12,677 bases of DNA from Chloroflexota bacterium. Lineage in GTDB: Bacteria; Chloroflexota; Anaerolineae; Anaerolineales; Anaerolineaceae. Below are positions 5,445 to 12,674 of this stretch, in pieces. The translations under genes were made by a program, and so were the position numbers. Location: positions 1 to 12,677 of the forward strand of contig JAEXTI010000105.1 in NCBI GenBank assembly GCA_023406965.1. Reading direction: 5' to 3'. Under the pieces are notes generated by a model. The model saw only the letters and a list, made by a program, of their open reading frames with translations, had not been told where the DNA came from and did no database searches. The first letter of the stretch is position 1; each line of letters starts with the position of its first letter.

Positions 5445-7442
5445 ATGAAAAGGTTTTCTGTTCTTTCTGTAGCGGTTATCTTGAGTCTGGTGCTCAGCCT
5501 GGCGGCAGCCATGCCCGCCAGCGCCGGTCAGGGCAACGACGAAAAGGTGCGCGTGCTGGTCGAGTTTTCTCCCGGGCATAAGGGTGATATGGAAAATGAG
5601 CTCAATGGACTTGGAGCCGAGTTCCACTTCGCTTTTGACGACCTCAACACCTTCGCGGTGAGTGTTCCCGCCCAGGCCCTCAACGGCCTGCAGCACAACC
5701 CCAATGTGGTGAGCATTGAGGAAGACGCCATCCGCTACCCCATCAGCATACTACCCAGCCAGAGCGCTGCCCCCGCAGCAGCTGCCCCGTCTGCCCAGAC
5801 CGTGCCCTACGGCGTAGACATGGTCCAGGCCCGTGACGTGTGGGATGCAAATCGTGATAGCGTTGTGGATTCTGGCGCTCCTACCGGCGCAGGAATCAAA
5901 GTCTGCGTCATCGACTCGGGCATCTATACAGCACATGAGGATTTGAACGACGTAAACGCTACCGGTTACGACGCTGGCAACCTGCCTTGGGCCACAGACG
6001 GCAGCGGCCACGGCACGCACGTCTCCGGCACGATTGCCGCCATGAACAACGCCCTGGGCGTCATCGGCGTAACCCCTGGCACGGTGAGCATCTACATGGT
6101 GCGCGTCTTCGGTGACGACGGCGCCTGGGCCTATTCATCCACCCTGGCCGACGCCGCCAACAAGTGTAAAGACGCCGGAGCCAAGATCATCAGCATGAGC
6201 CTGGGCGGCAGCAAGTCCAACCGCACCGAGCAGAACACCTTCAATAATCTGTATAGCCAGGGCATCCTGTCCATCGCCGCGGCGGGCAACGAAGGCACCA
6301 CTGCCCTCTCCTACCCCGCCTCCTACACCTCGGTAGTCTCGGTCGCCGCCATCGATTCCAACAAGGTCGTGGCCGACTTCTCCCAGAAAAACAGCGCGGT
6401 CGAACTGGCCGCCCCCGGCGTAGGCGTGCTCAGCACCGTGCCTTATCTTGACAATTCCTCCATCACCGTGGACGACGTAACCTACTCCGGCGTCCAGCTG
6501 GAATACGCGCCCAATGGTTCTGCCAGTGGCGCATTGGTGGATGGCGGCCTGTGTGCCACGAACGGTGCCTGGAGCGGTAAGGTTGTTCTCTGCGAGCGCG
6601 GAGAGTATGACTTCTACACCAAATATATGAGCGCCGTCAACGGCGGAGCCGTCGCGGTGGTCATATATAACAATGTGCCCGGCGGGTTCAGCGGCACACT
6701 AGGCCAGGAAATCGGCGGTAACGTACCCGGCATCTCCATCAGCCAGGAAGATGGGCAGTACCTGGTCGCCAATAAACTTGGGCAGACCGCCTCCGTCGTC
6801 GGCGAGATCATCGCTCCCGCCAGCAGCTACGAATATTACGACGGCACCTCGATGGCCACCCCGCACGTTTCCGCCGTGGCCGCCCTGGTGTGGAGCTCCA
6901 AGCTCACCGCAACCAACGTGGATATCCGCAACGCGCTCACCGGCACAGCCCTGGATCTGGGCACTACCGGCCGCGACAATTCCTACGGTTACGGCCTGGT
7001 GCAAGCCAAAGCTGCCATTACCTACCTCGGTGGTGGCACTCCTCCCACACCTACCGCGACTACTACCTCGACTCCTCCTACGGCTACTCCGACTCCTACC
7101 ATCACGCCTACCGCGACTCCTGTCACGCCCACCCCGACTCCTACATCCATGTTTGTCTCGAACCTGGCCGGCACAAAATCTGTCAAAGGCTCTAAGTGGA
7201 CCGCTACGGTGACCATCACGGTTAGGGATTCTAACCAGGCTCTCCTTTCCGGCGTCGTTGTCACCGGCACTTTCAACACCTCGACGGTCTCCTGCACCAC
7301 CGGTAGCGCCGGAACGTGTAGCGTCTCCGCCACCCTCAAGACCAGTGTGCCCAGCGTCACCTACACCGTCACCAATCTGGCGAAGACCGGTTACACTTAC
7401 ACAACCCCGACGCCTTTACCCAGCATTACCATCACCAAGTAA
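5445..7442 (+). CDS. secreted S8 subtilisin-family protease with PA and Ig-like domains
   Basis: A 665-residue extracellular serine protease. Residues 1-27 are a signal peptide ending in PASA. An inhibitor I9 propeptide spans about 35-97, beginning KVRVLVEF. The catalytic domain shows Asp157 in VCVIDSGI, His189 in DGSGHGTHVSGT, the oxyanion Asn282 in AAAGNEG and Ser469 in DGTSMATPHVSA, so the triad is complete. Between Asn and Ser, about 340-455, an inserted protease-associated (PA) domain carries VDGGLC, GKVVLCERG and VVIYNN motifs. A Thr/Pro-rich stalk (532-567) leads to a C-terminal Ig-like domain (about 569-665) with WTATVTITVRD and a probable disulfide, Cys617-Cys625. The start is ATG 5445, with AAAGGAG ending five bases before it; the GTG at 5439 overlaps that site and is rejected. 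The gene is monocistronic, and its partner substrates are unknown. Confidence 0.93.
   Translation: MKRFSVLSVAVILSLVLSLAAAMPASAGQGNDEKVRVLVEFSPGHKGDMENELNGLGAEFHFAFDDLNTFAVSVPAQALNGLQHNPNVVSIEEDAIRYPISILPSQSAAPAAAAPSAQTVPYGVDMVQARDVWDANRDSVVDSGAPTGAGIKVCVIDSGIYTAHEDLNDVNATGYDAGNLPWATDGSGHGTHVSGTIAAMNNALGVIGVTPGTVSIYMVRVFGDDGAWAYSSTLADAANKCKDAGAKIISMSLGGSKSNRTEQNTFNNLYSQGILSIAAAGNEGTTALSYPASYTSVVSVAAIDSNKVVADFSQKNSAVELAAPGVGVLSTVPYLDNSSITVDDVTYSGVQLEYAPNGSASGALVDGGLCATNGAWSGKVVLCERGEYDFYTKYMSAVNGGAVAVVIYNNVPGGFSGTLGQEIGGNVPGISISQEDGQYLVANKLGQTASVVGEIIAPASSYEYYDGTSMATPHVSAVAALVWSSKLTATNVDIRNALTGTALDLGTTGRDNSYGYGLVQAKAAITYLGGGTPPTPTATTTSTPPTATPTPTITPTATPVTPTPTPTSMFVSNLAGTKSVKGSKWTATVTITVRDSNQALLSGVVVTGTFNTSTVSCTTGSAGTCSVSATLKTSVPSVTYTVTNLAKTGYTYTTPTPLPSITITK
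7035..7145 (+). repeat. Thr/Pro codon repeat (protein stalk)
   Basis: Low-complexity DNA rich in ACT, CCT and CCG/CCC triplets encodes alternating Thr-Pro and Thr-Ala-Thr units joining the protease domain to its Ig-like domain. Such stretches make a rigid, often glycosylated spacer in exported proteins and can change length by slippage. A shorter linker of the same style occurs in the WD40 lipoprotein. Confidence 0.75.
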
Positions 7443-7458
7443 CCCATTTCAACCAACC

Positions 7459-7481
7459 GGGGCAGGCACAAAGCCTGCCCC
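7459..7481. repeat. perfect 9-bp palindromic hairpin, first of a related pair
   Basis: GGGGCAGGC and GCCTGCCCC form a perfect 9-bp stem with loop ACAAA. No T-tract follows on either strand, so it is a poor terminator alone. Its reverse complement (loop TTTGT) closely matches the second hairpin at 7498-7518, which suggests an inverted pair of a dispersed intergenic palindrome (REP-like); that class assignment is inference. Confidence 0.6.
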
Positions 7482-7497
7482 AACAATTCTGCTGTAT

Positions 7498-7525
7498 GGG
7501 CGGGCCTTGTGCCCGCCCTTGTTTT
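7498..7525 (+). terminator. intrinsic terminator of the subtilase gene
   Basis: GGGCGGGC (7498-7505) and GCCCGCCC (7511-7518) form a perfect 8-bp GC stem with loop CTTGT, followed by TTGTTTT. It ends the plus-strand subtilase transcript. Its T-run overlaps the TAA stop (7526-7524) of the convergent methyltransferase gene, so no bases are wasted between the two. On the minus strand there is no T-tract, so it is probably one-directional. Confidence 0.75.
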
Positions 7526-8342
7526 ATCCCTCGCCCAATCCAATCCGCAGCACCGCCGAGCTGTTCTGCGCGTCGCTCGCCGCCATAAAAGCCCCAATTT
7601 TTGGCCCCCAAAAGCCCCGGTTCGTCGCCCGCGAGAACATCGGGTAATACTCGATCACCCGCAGGCGAGAGTCCCATTCCGGAATACTGCTCGCGTCGTT
7701 CAAGCCCCACTTCACCAGCGCGGACTCGTTGCCGCTGTCTACCAGGCCTTTGTTCACAAAAGGCATACTGGCTTCCGAGATCGTGTCCATCACAATCTCC
7801 CCCCCCGGAAAATGCTCGGCCAAATCGCTCAACAGCCCTTTGACCTGATCCTCAGTGAAGTAATACAGCACGCCCCCCGCCAGAAACAGGGTCCGTTCGC
7901 CTCTGGACTGGAAGGCCTCCATCCAGCCCTTGTCGAACATGGAAGAGGCAATGCACTTGCTACGTGGTGTTTCTGGAATCAGCTTCTTGCGCAGCGCAAT
8001 GACATCCGGCAGGTCCAGGTCGTACCAGCGCGAGAAGCCATTGTCCACGCGGAAGAAGGTTGTGTCCAGTCCGGCTCCCAGGTTCACCACGTTCCCGCGG
8101 GGATTGTTTGCCAAAAAGTCACCCACCGTCTCGTCGAGCATCCGCGCCCGGATAATCCAGGCAGCATTGAACAAATCGGAGAAGGCCTGGTCGATCTCGG
8201 CGAAATCGATCCCCTCCAGCCGGTCTACAATCTCCACCGCCTTCGGATCTTTCAGAATCGGGTTGCCTTGCCTGGTCAGCTTGGCTCGCCCCCACAACGG
8301 CATGAACAAGGTACGCTGCACGTCTTTCAATTCAATGTCCAC
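7524..8342 (-). CDS. SAM-dependent O-methyltransferase, leucine carboxyl methyltransferase (LCMT/TcmP-like) family
   Basis: A 272-residue class I methyltransferase of the LCM family, whose bacterial members often methylate small molecules (TcmP type) rather than protein phosphatase 2A. Seen: the SAM-binding motif VVNLGAGLDTTFFR (85-98), the acidic second motif WYDLDLPDVI (106-115) followed by R118, and the GGVLYYFTEDQV segment (156-167) typical of the family. Length is normal. The start is GTG at 8342, with a strong AGGAGG (8355-8350) seven bases before it; no better ATG is present nearby. It is transcribed away from the LuxR-type regulator, across a shared 135-bp region, so regulation by that protein is possible but unproven. 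The natural substrate cannot be told from sequence. Confidence 0.88.
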   Translation of the reverse strand: MDIELKDVQRTLFMPLWGRAKLTRQGNPILKDPKAVEIVDRLEGIDFAEIDQAFSDLFNAAWIIRARMLDETVGDFLANNPRGNVVNLGAGLDTTFFRVDNGFSRWYDLDLPDVIALRKKLIPETPRSKCIASSMFDKGWMEAFQSRGERTLFLAGGVLYYFTEDQVKGLLSDLAEHFPGGEIVMDTISEASMPFVNKGLVDSGNESALVKWGLNDASSIPEWDSRLRVIEYYPMFSRATNRGFWGPKIGAFMAASDAQNSSAVLRIGLGEG

Positions 8343-8462
8343 CGGTCAGCCTCCTGAAGAAAATTGGTTATGGCAACTGCACAAGATCCTCAAACTTTCC
8401 TTGTCCACTGAGAAGCTGCCTTTTCCATTATAAACCCTGGTCAAAATCCACGCTCATGCGGC

Positions 8463-8468
8463 TATAAT
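8463..8468 (+). promoter_or_regulatory. -10 box of the LuxR-type regulator gene (likely leaderless)
   Basis: A perfect TATAAT stands nine bases before the start ATG at 8478, and the bases between (TATCCTGTC) hold no Shine-Dalgarno match. A start point six or seven bases after the box would fall within a few bases of the ATG, so the mRNA would be leaderless or nearly so. The -35 region is weak; GTCAAA at 8440-8445 is at a 17-base spacing. Confidence 0.45.
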
Positions 8469-8477
8469 TATCCTGTC

Positions 8478-11165
8478 ATGCCTCCCTACCTGCTCGCCAC
8501 CAAGCTCCACCAGCCTGCCCTGCCGGTCCGGCGCGTCCGCCGCGAAGCCCTGTCCCAACGCCTGGACGAGGGCCTGCAAGCTGGGCACTGCCTCTCGCTC
8601 ATTTCCGCTCCGGCAGGCTTTGGCAAGACCACCTGTGTGCTCGAATGGCTTGCCGGGGTATCTCGTCCTGCTGCCTGGCTCTCTCTGGACAGCGCCGACA
8701 ACGACCCTGCCCGCTTCTTCGCCTACCTGGCCGCTGCCCTCCACAAAATTGATCCTGGCCTGGGCCGAGATATTGAGGGCGCCCTCCAATCCGGGCAGTT
8801 GCCCACCCCCGAGTCCATCGCTGCCGCCCTGGTCAATGACCTCCTCCAGGCCCGGCAACCCTTTATCCTCGTCCTGGACGACTTCCACCTCATCCAGGAA
8901 CCCGCCGTCCTACACACCTTTGAAACTTTGCTGGCCAACTTGCCCCCGGTTCTCCACCTGGTGCTCATCACCCGCGAAGACCCCCAACTACCCCTGGCTC
9001 GCCTGCGCGCCCACAACCGTCTGACCGAAATCCGCGCCGCCGACCTCCGCTTTTCCGGCGACGATACCACCTTCTTCCTCAATGAGGTCATGGGCCTGTC
9101 TCTGGCGTTGAACGAGGTGATCGAACTCGAAAGCCGCACCGAAGGCTGGATCGTCGGCTTGCAGCTAGCCGGGCTGTCCATGCGCAGCGGCAGCGACCCT
9201 GCCACCTTCATCAACAAGCTCACCGGCAGCCACCGCCACATCCTCAACTATCTCACCGAAGAAGTGCTCCAGCGGCTGCCCGAAGATTTGCATACCTTTT
9301 TGTTGCAATCGTCCATCCTCGACAAGCTGCACGGCGACCTGTGCGACGCGGTCACCGGGCGCGGCGACAGCGGCCAACTTCTCGAACACCTGCTCACGGC
9401 CAACCTGTTCCTCATTCCCCTGGATGACGAACGGCGCTGGTATCGCTATCATCACCTCTTTGCCGATTTGCTGCGCAGTTACCAAACGCGCCTCGGGAAG
9501 TCTCAGGTTGTGGAACTCCACCAGCGCGCAGCCGCCTGGTATGCCCAGGCCGGCTTCCCCGGTGAAGCCATTGAGCACGCCCTGGCTGCCGAAGATTACC
9601 CACTGGCCTTGAGTCTACTTGAGGCCAACATCATGCCCCTGCTCATGCGCGGCTACGCTCGCACGGTCGAGTCCTGGCTGAAAGCCTTTCCGCCCGAAGC
9701 ACTGCCCGAAAGCCCCAAAACCGAGCTGGCCTTCGCCTGGATGTACCTGCTGCGCGGTAATTATCCTTTGGCCGACAGGCACCTGGATCGCGCCGGACAG
9801 GCGCTGGCAGCCTTGGCGGATGCCCCCGATTCGCTGAACGCCGAACTGCTGTGCCTGCGTTCCAATCTAAGTTTTGCAAAAGGCCGCCCGCAAGAGGGCA
9901 TGCAACAGGCGCAGCGCGCCATTGAGCTTGCCGCCCCTGACGACCACTTTCTTTTAGGGTCTGCTTACATGGGGCTGGGCGGCGCTTACCGGCTATTGGG
10001 CGATTATCCTCGCCTGCAACACGCTTACCGTCAGGCCATCTACCACAATCGCCTGGCAGGAAATTTTCTACCCGAGATGCTGGCCGTCTCCGCGGTCACC
10101 TTGTCGGCCATCCTATATGGTCAGCTCTCTCTGGCCCTCGAAGAGAGCATGCAAGCCATCCAACAGATGGAAACTTCCCAGTCCTCCTACCCGCCCATCA
10201 GCGCCACGGTCTATGGAGCGGTTGGCCTGGTATATTACGAAAGAAACCTACTGGATCAAATCCACGAGTTGTTCGCAAAATCCTACCGGTTGAGTCGCCT
10301 CAGCGGGCATAATGCCGGGGTCGTGTACAGCAAAATCCTTGCTTCTCGCTGTGAACAGGCAGCCGGACGCCTGGAGGAAGCCGAACGCACGGCCCGCGAA
10401 GCGCTCGATTTGCTATCTCTTGGCGCGCCAGCCTGGATTGGCCCAGAAGTGGCCGAACAGCAAGTGCGCATCCTGCTGGAACGCGGTCAGCCTGCCGCCG
10501 CCGAAGCTGTTCTGGTTCAATTTGGTTTGACCTTCCAAAATGGTGTTTGCATTCCAGGCCAGTTGGAATATCAAGCCGACCCGTTGCATCTTTCTGTGCT
10601 GCGCCTGGCCCTCCACCGCGCCCGGAGGCAATCTGAGCCATCCCAACCCCGCTCCGCTCTAGCCCTGGCAGATGCCCTTATCGATTCCGCCAGCGCTGAC
10701 CAACGAAACGGCACACTCCTGAAAACCCTTGTTCTGCGCGCTCATTTGAACACCCTCCTGGGCCATGCCGCGACTGCCCAGGCCGATCTGCTCCGCGCAA
10801 TGGAAATCGGCGAGCCAGAAGGATACATCCGCTCCTTCCTCGATGAAGGTTCCGCGCTCATCCCTCTATTGAAGCAAGCCTGCCGGGTCTCGGCCCAAAA
10901 AGACTACCTTCAGCGCCTGCTGGATGCCTTTGGCATCTCCAACGCCGCCGGTCAGCCCGCTGATCAAATGTCCGAGCCGCTTACCGAACGGGAGGTCGAA
11001 GTTCTGCGCGCCATCGCCGAGGGATTGAAATATGAGGAAATCGCTGCACGGTTGTACATCAGCCTCAACACCGTGCGCTTTTACGTCAAAGCCATCTACG
11101 GCAAGCTGGGGGTCAACAACCGCACTCGCGCCATAGATGAAGCCCGCCGACTGGGCATCCTCTAA
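8478..11165 (+). CDS. MalT-type LuxR-family transcriptional regulator (LAL, ATP-binding)
   Basis: An 895-residue DNA-binding regulator of the STAND ATPase class. The N-terminal NTPase shows Walker A APAGFGKTT at residues 44-52, Walker B ILVLDDFH at 129-136 and the LVLITREDPQLPLARLR block (160-176), as in MalT. The middle (about 350-800) is rich in helical Ala/Leu repeats such as AERTAREAL and HQRAAAWYAQAGFPGEAIEHAL, consistent with a TPR-like ligand-sensing superhelix. The C-terminal LuxR helix-turn-helix runs from about 834 (PLTEREVEVLRAIAEGL) through EIAARLYISLNTVRFYVKAIYGKLGV to the end. Family members are activated by ligand plus ATP. The ligand and target genes are unknown; the methyltransferase on one side and the flavodoxin operon on the other are candidates. 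An Arg-rich MPPYLLATKLHQP opening is standard, supporting ATG 8478. Confidence 0.93.
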   Translation: MPPYLLATKLHQPALPVRRVRREALSQRLDEGLQAGHCLSLISAPAGFGKTTCVLEWLAGVSRPAAWLSLDSADNDPARFFAYLAAALHKIDPGLGRDIEGALQSGQLPTPESIAAALVNDLLQARQPFILVLDDFHLIQEPAVLHTFETLLANLPPVLHLVLITREDPQLPLARLRAHNRLTEIRAADLRFSGDDTTFFLNEVMGLSLALNEVIELESRTEGWIVGLQLAGLSMRSGSDPATFINKLTGSHRHILNYLTEEVLQRLPEDLHTFLLQSSILDKLHGDLCDAVTGRGDSGQLLEHLLTANLFLIPLDDERRWYRYHHLFADLLRSYQTRLGKSQVVELHQRAAAWYAQAGFPGEAIEHALAAEDYPLALSLLEANIMPLLMRGYARTVESWLKAFPPEALPESPKTELAFAWMYLLRGNYPLADRHLDRAGQALAALADAPDSLNAELLCLRSNLSFAKGRPQEGMQQAQRAIELAAPDDHFLLGSAYMGLGGAYRLLGDYPRLQHAYRQAIYHNRLAGNFLPEMLAVSAVTLSAILYGQLSLALEESMQAIQQMETSQSSYPPISATVYGAVGLVYYERNLLDQIHELFAKSYRLSRLSGHNAGVVYSKILASRCEQAAGRLEEAERTAREALDLLSLGAPAWIGPEVAEQQVRILLERGQPAAAEAVLVQFGLTFQNGVCIPGQLEYQADPLHLSVLRLALHRARRQSEPSQPRSALALADALIDSASADQRNGTLLKTLVLRAHLNTLLGHAATAQADLLRAMEIGEPEGYIRSFLDEGSALIPLLKQACRVSAQKDYLQRLLDAFGISNAAGQPADQMSEPLTEREVEVLRAIAEGLKYEEIAARLYISLNTVRFYVKAIYGKLGVNNRTRAIDEARRLGIL

Positions 11166-11273
11166 GTGGTTCTCTCGCCAAGTTAGTGAGTTATGTTTTG
11201 TGAGTATTTGTGCGGCTACGCCGCACAAATACTCACAAAACAAATCCCACATATTTAGCGAGAAGACCACTAA
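11163..11273. repeat. 111-bp near-symmetric long-hairpin element (MITE-like)
   Basis: Two 54-nt arms (11163-11216 and 11220-11273) face each other around a 3-nt loop in a single register. The inner 22 bp (11195-11216 with 11220-11241) are a perfect inverted repeat. Counting all 54 positions by eye gives 44 Watson-Crick pairs plus two G-T wobbles, with no insertions or deletions. The left end coincides with the TAA stop of the regulator gene. No T-tract follows the stem on either strand, so it is not a normal terminator, and no target-site duplication is obvious. A non-autonomous mobile element or dispersed repeat is the best guess; it could also act as an mRNA 3'-end stabiliser. Confidence 0.7.
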
Positions 11274-11387
11274 GCACACCAAACCACATCTTTTTCACTC
11301 AGAAAACTACATTTTCATGTGGGCCGCCCGGCGACCTGCCGAGGTATCATCCAGGCAGATCGTTATGCTCGAGAAAGGACTTGCCCC

Positions 11388-11606
11388 ATGACAGATGTGT
11401 GCCTGTACGCAATCACCATCCTCGGGACCGTGACCGAAGAAGACCTCAACGCCACCAGCCCGCTGGCGCTTTCTGTGGTGGAGGTTTCTAACAACCGCAC
11501 ACAGGTCACCCTCCTCAGCGACCAGGCCGGAATGATCGGTGTCATTCGCCACCTGCATGGGCTGGGCCTGATTTTGTTGTCCATCGACAGGAAGCCTGCT
11601 CTTTGA
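11388..11606 (+). CDS. 72-residue small protein of unknown function
   Basis: A 72-residue soluble protein. It has a beta-like first strand (DVCLYAITILGTV), an acidic turn, a second strand pair (LALSVVEVSNNRTQVTLL) and the tail SDQAGMIGVIRHLHGLGLILLSIDR. That ending resembles a pattern, DQxxLxGxLxxLxxLGLxLLSxxR, that I associate with small uncharacterised proteins common in Chloroflexota; the fold may be ferredoxin- or ACT-like, but this is inference. ATG 11388 has AAAGGA (11374-11379) eight bases upstream. An in-frame GTG at 11319 would add 23 residues without a good ribosome site. It stands 36 bases before the flavodoxin gene, with the same ribosome-site spacing, so the two probably share an operon. 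No promoter was confidently seen. Confidence 0.7.
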   Translation: MTDVCLYAITILGTVTEEDLNATSPLALSVVEVSNNRTQVTLLSDQAGMIGVIRHLHGLGLILLSIDRKPAL

Positions 11607-11642
11607 GAGCCTCCTGATTCTACCCTTTGAAGGAAAATGTAT

Positions 11643-12284
11643 ATGACCGAACCAACCACCCGCAGAAACTTCTTAAAAACCGGCTGCCTCACCGTAGCCG
11701 CCGTCGGAGTCACCCTGGCCGGGGGCGGCACATTGGCTGCCACCGTCCACGCCCCCATCGATATGCCCGAAACTACATCCGGAGAAAGTAATATGAACAA
11801 CCGAGTCTTAGTCGCATACGCCACCAAAGCTGGCGCCACCGCCGAGGTCGCCGCCCACATCGGCCAGACCTTGTCCGCGAAAAACATTCCCGTGGACGTC
11901 ATGCCCATCAAAAAGGTCACCGACCTCTCTGCCTACAGCGCCATCATCCTGGGCAGCGCCATCCGTATCGGAAACGTACTACCCGAGGTAACCAAATTCG
12001 TCCAGGCCAACCAGGCTGCTTTGCAACAGAAACCCTTCAGCGTCTTCATCACCTGTATGACCCTGGTGCCCGACACGGAAGAAAATCGCAAGACCGTCAG
12101 CGCTTACCTCGACCCGCTCCGCGCCGTGGTCAAACCGGCCCACGAAGGACTTTTTGCCGGTGTCGTCAACCCCAAGAAGTTGGCCCTCCTCGAGCGCTGG
12201 ATGATGAACGCCATGAAAACTCCCATCGGCGACTTCCGCGACTGGAACCAAATTGATGCCTTCGCCGAAAGCATCGTAATGTAG
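11643..12284 (+). CDS. Tat-signal flavodoxin-domain protein (HemG-like)
   Basis: A 213-residue FMN-binding electron-transfer protein related to the flavodoxin domain of HemG-type, menaquinone-dependent protoporphyrinogen oxidase; HemG activity itself is not shown. The N-terminus has a twin-arginine signal, TTRRNFLKTG, then the hydrophobic stretch CLTVAAVGVTLAGGG, so export of a folded, FMN-loaded protein is likely. The flavodoxin fold starts near residue 53 with RVLVAYATKAGATAEVA, whose T-K-A-G-A-T matches the FMN phosphate loop, and continues with AIILGSAIRIGNVLPEV (99-115) and a C-terminal GDFRDWNQIDAFA, typical of this group. ATG 11643 is chosen because GAAGGA (11629-11634) is eight bases upstream; ATG 11637 is only two bases from it. 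An internal in-frame ATG at 11793 (residue 51) has its own GGAG eight bases before it and would give a cytosolic form. Confidence 0.88.
   Translation: MTEPTTRRNFLKTGCLTVAAVGVTLAGGGTLAATVHAPIDMPETTSGESNMNNRVLVAYATKAGATAEVAAHIGQTLSAKNIPVDVMPIKKVTDLSAYSAIILGSAIRIGNVLPEVTKFVQANQAALQQKPFSVFITCMTLVPDTEENRKTVSAYLDPLRAVVKPAHEGLFAGVVNPKKLALLERWMMNAMKTPIGDFRDWNQIDAFAESIVM
11781..11795 (+). promoter_or_regulatory. internal ribosome binding site and in-frame ATG in the flavodoxin gene
   Basis: GGAG at 11781-11784, eight bases before ATG 11793, is in frame with the Tat-signal gene. Translation from it would make a 163-residue protein starting MNNRVLVAYATKAG, exactly at the first strand of the flavodoxin fold, with no export signal. 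Site quality is similar to that of the upstream start. Whether it is used is unknown. Confidence 0.5.
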
Positions 12285-12300
12285 ATTTTACAACTTGAGC

Positions 12301-12348
12301 AAAAATCAGTTGAAGGCGGCGCAAATGCGCCGCCTTCAACTGATTTTT
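12301..12348. terminator. strong bidirectional intrinsic terminator
   Basis: A perfect 23-bp inverted repeat (12301-12323 and 12326-12348) with loop AA; C12300 and G12349 can add one more pair. The core GGCGGCGCA/TGCGCCGCC is very GC-rich and both ends are AAAAA/TTTTT, so the same hairpin ends in a T-run on either strand. It serves the plus-strand flavodoxin operon and the minus-strand gene whose stop lies eight bases further on. Confidence 0.9.
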
Positions 12349-12356
12349 GAAATCTT

Positions 12357-12674
12357 TTATGGGTGCGGGTAAATTGCGCTCACCGTGGGGTCATCCAGCG
12401 TATACAACACATACACAGGCTTTCCCCGGCGTAGTTCCTCGCCCGGCTCGCGCAGCGTGGTAACTTTTCCCGTATAGGTTTGCCCCTGGGCCCTGAAGCG
12501 ATATTCCACAGTCCACAAATGCTCACCGTTGACCCGCACCGAGACGTTCTCGTTCAAGTCCGCTACCTCGCCCAAAATGGCTTCGCCGTTGCGCAGCACC
12601 TCCACCACCTTGCGTTTTTCCTGGTAGCGCCATAGAAGCACCGCTGCCCCACCAGCGAAAATCACGACCCCCAT
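12357..12674 (-). CDS. DUF3592-like membrane-anchored protein (possibly N-terminally partial)
   Basis: The visible 105 residues begin with a hydrophobic segment, MGVVIFAGGAAVLLWRYQ, followed by a basic patch (EKRK) and a soluble beta-rich region: AILGEVADLNENV, LWTVEYRFRAQGQTYTGKV and a closing RRGKPVYVLYTLDDPTVSAIY. This layout, one membrane span and then a small domain with the pattern KGxxVxVxYxPxxP, fits the DUF3592 family of bacterial membrane proteins of unknown function. The ATG at 12674 is three bases from the window edge and the frame stays open beyond it, so the real start and perhaps a few more membrane residues may lie outside. It converges with the flavodoxin operon at a shared terminator. 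Confidence 0.65.
   Translation of the reverse strand: MGVVIFAGGAAVLLWRYQEKRKVVEVLRNGEAILGEVADLNENVSVRVNGEHLWTVEYRFRAQGQTYTGKVTTLREPGEELRRGKPVYVLYTLDDPTVSAIYPHP

Noticed and set aside
7035..7145. CRISPR-like or tandem DNA repeat
   Set aside because: There are no constant repeats with spacers; it is a codon-level Thr/Pro stretch inside an intact gene.
7509..8357. Open plus-strand frame of 282 codons opposite the methyltransferase
   Set aside because: The minus-strand frame has clear SAM-binding motifs and a strong AGGAGG; the plus frame has no recognisable protein features.
8427..8432. Minus-strand TATAAT as the methyltransferase promoter
   Set aside because: It lies about 85 bases before the GTG and has no acceptable -35 hexamer at 16-18 bases, so I did not call it.
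11195..11241. Ordinary intrinsic terminator of the regulator gene
   Set aside because: The stem is followed by AAATCCC on the plus strand and ATAACTC on the minus strand, with no U-run directly after it.
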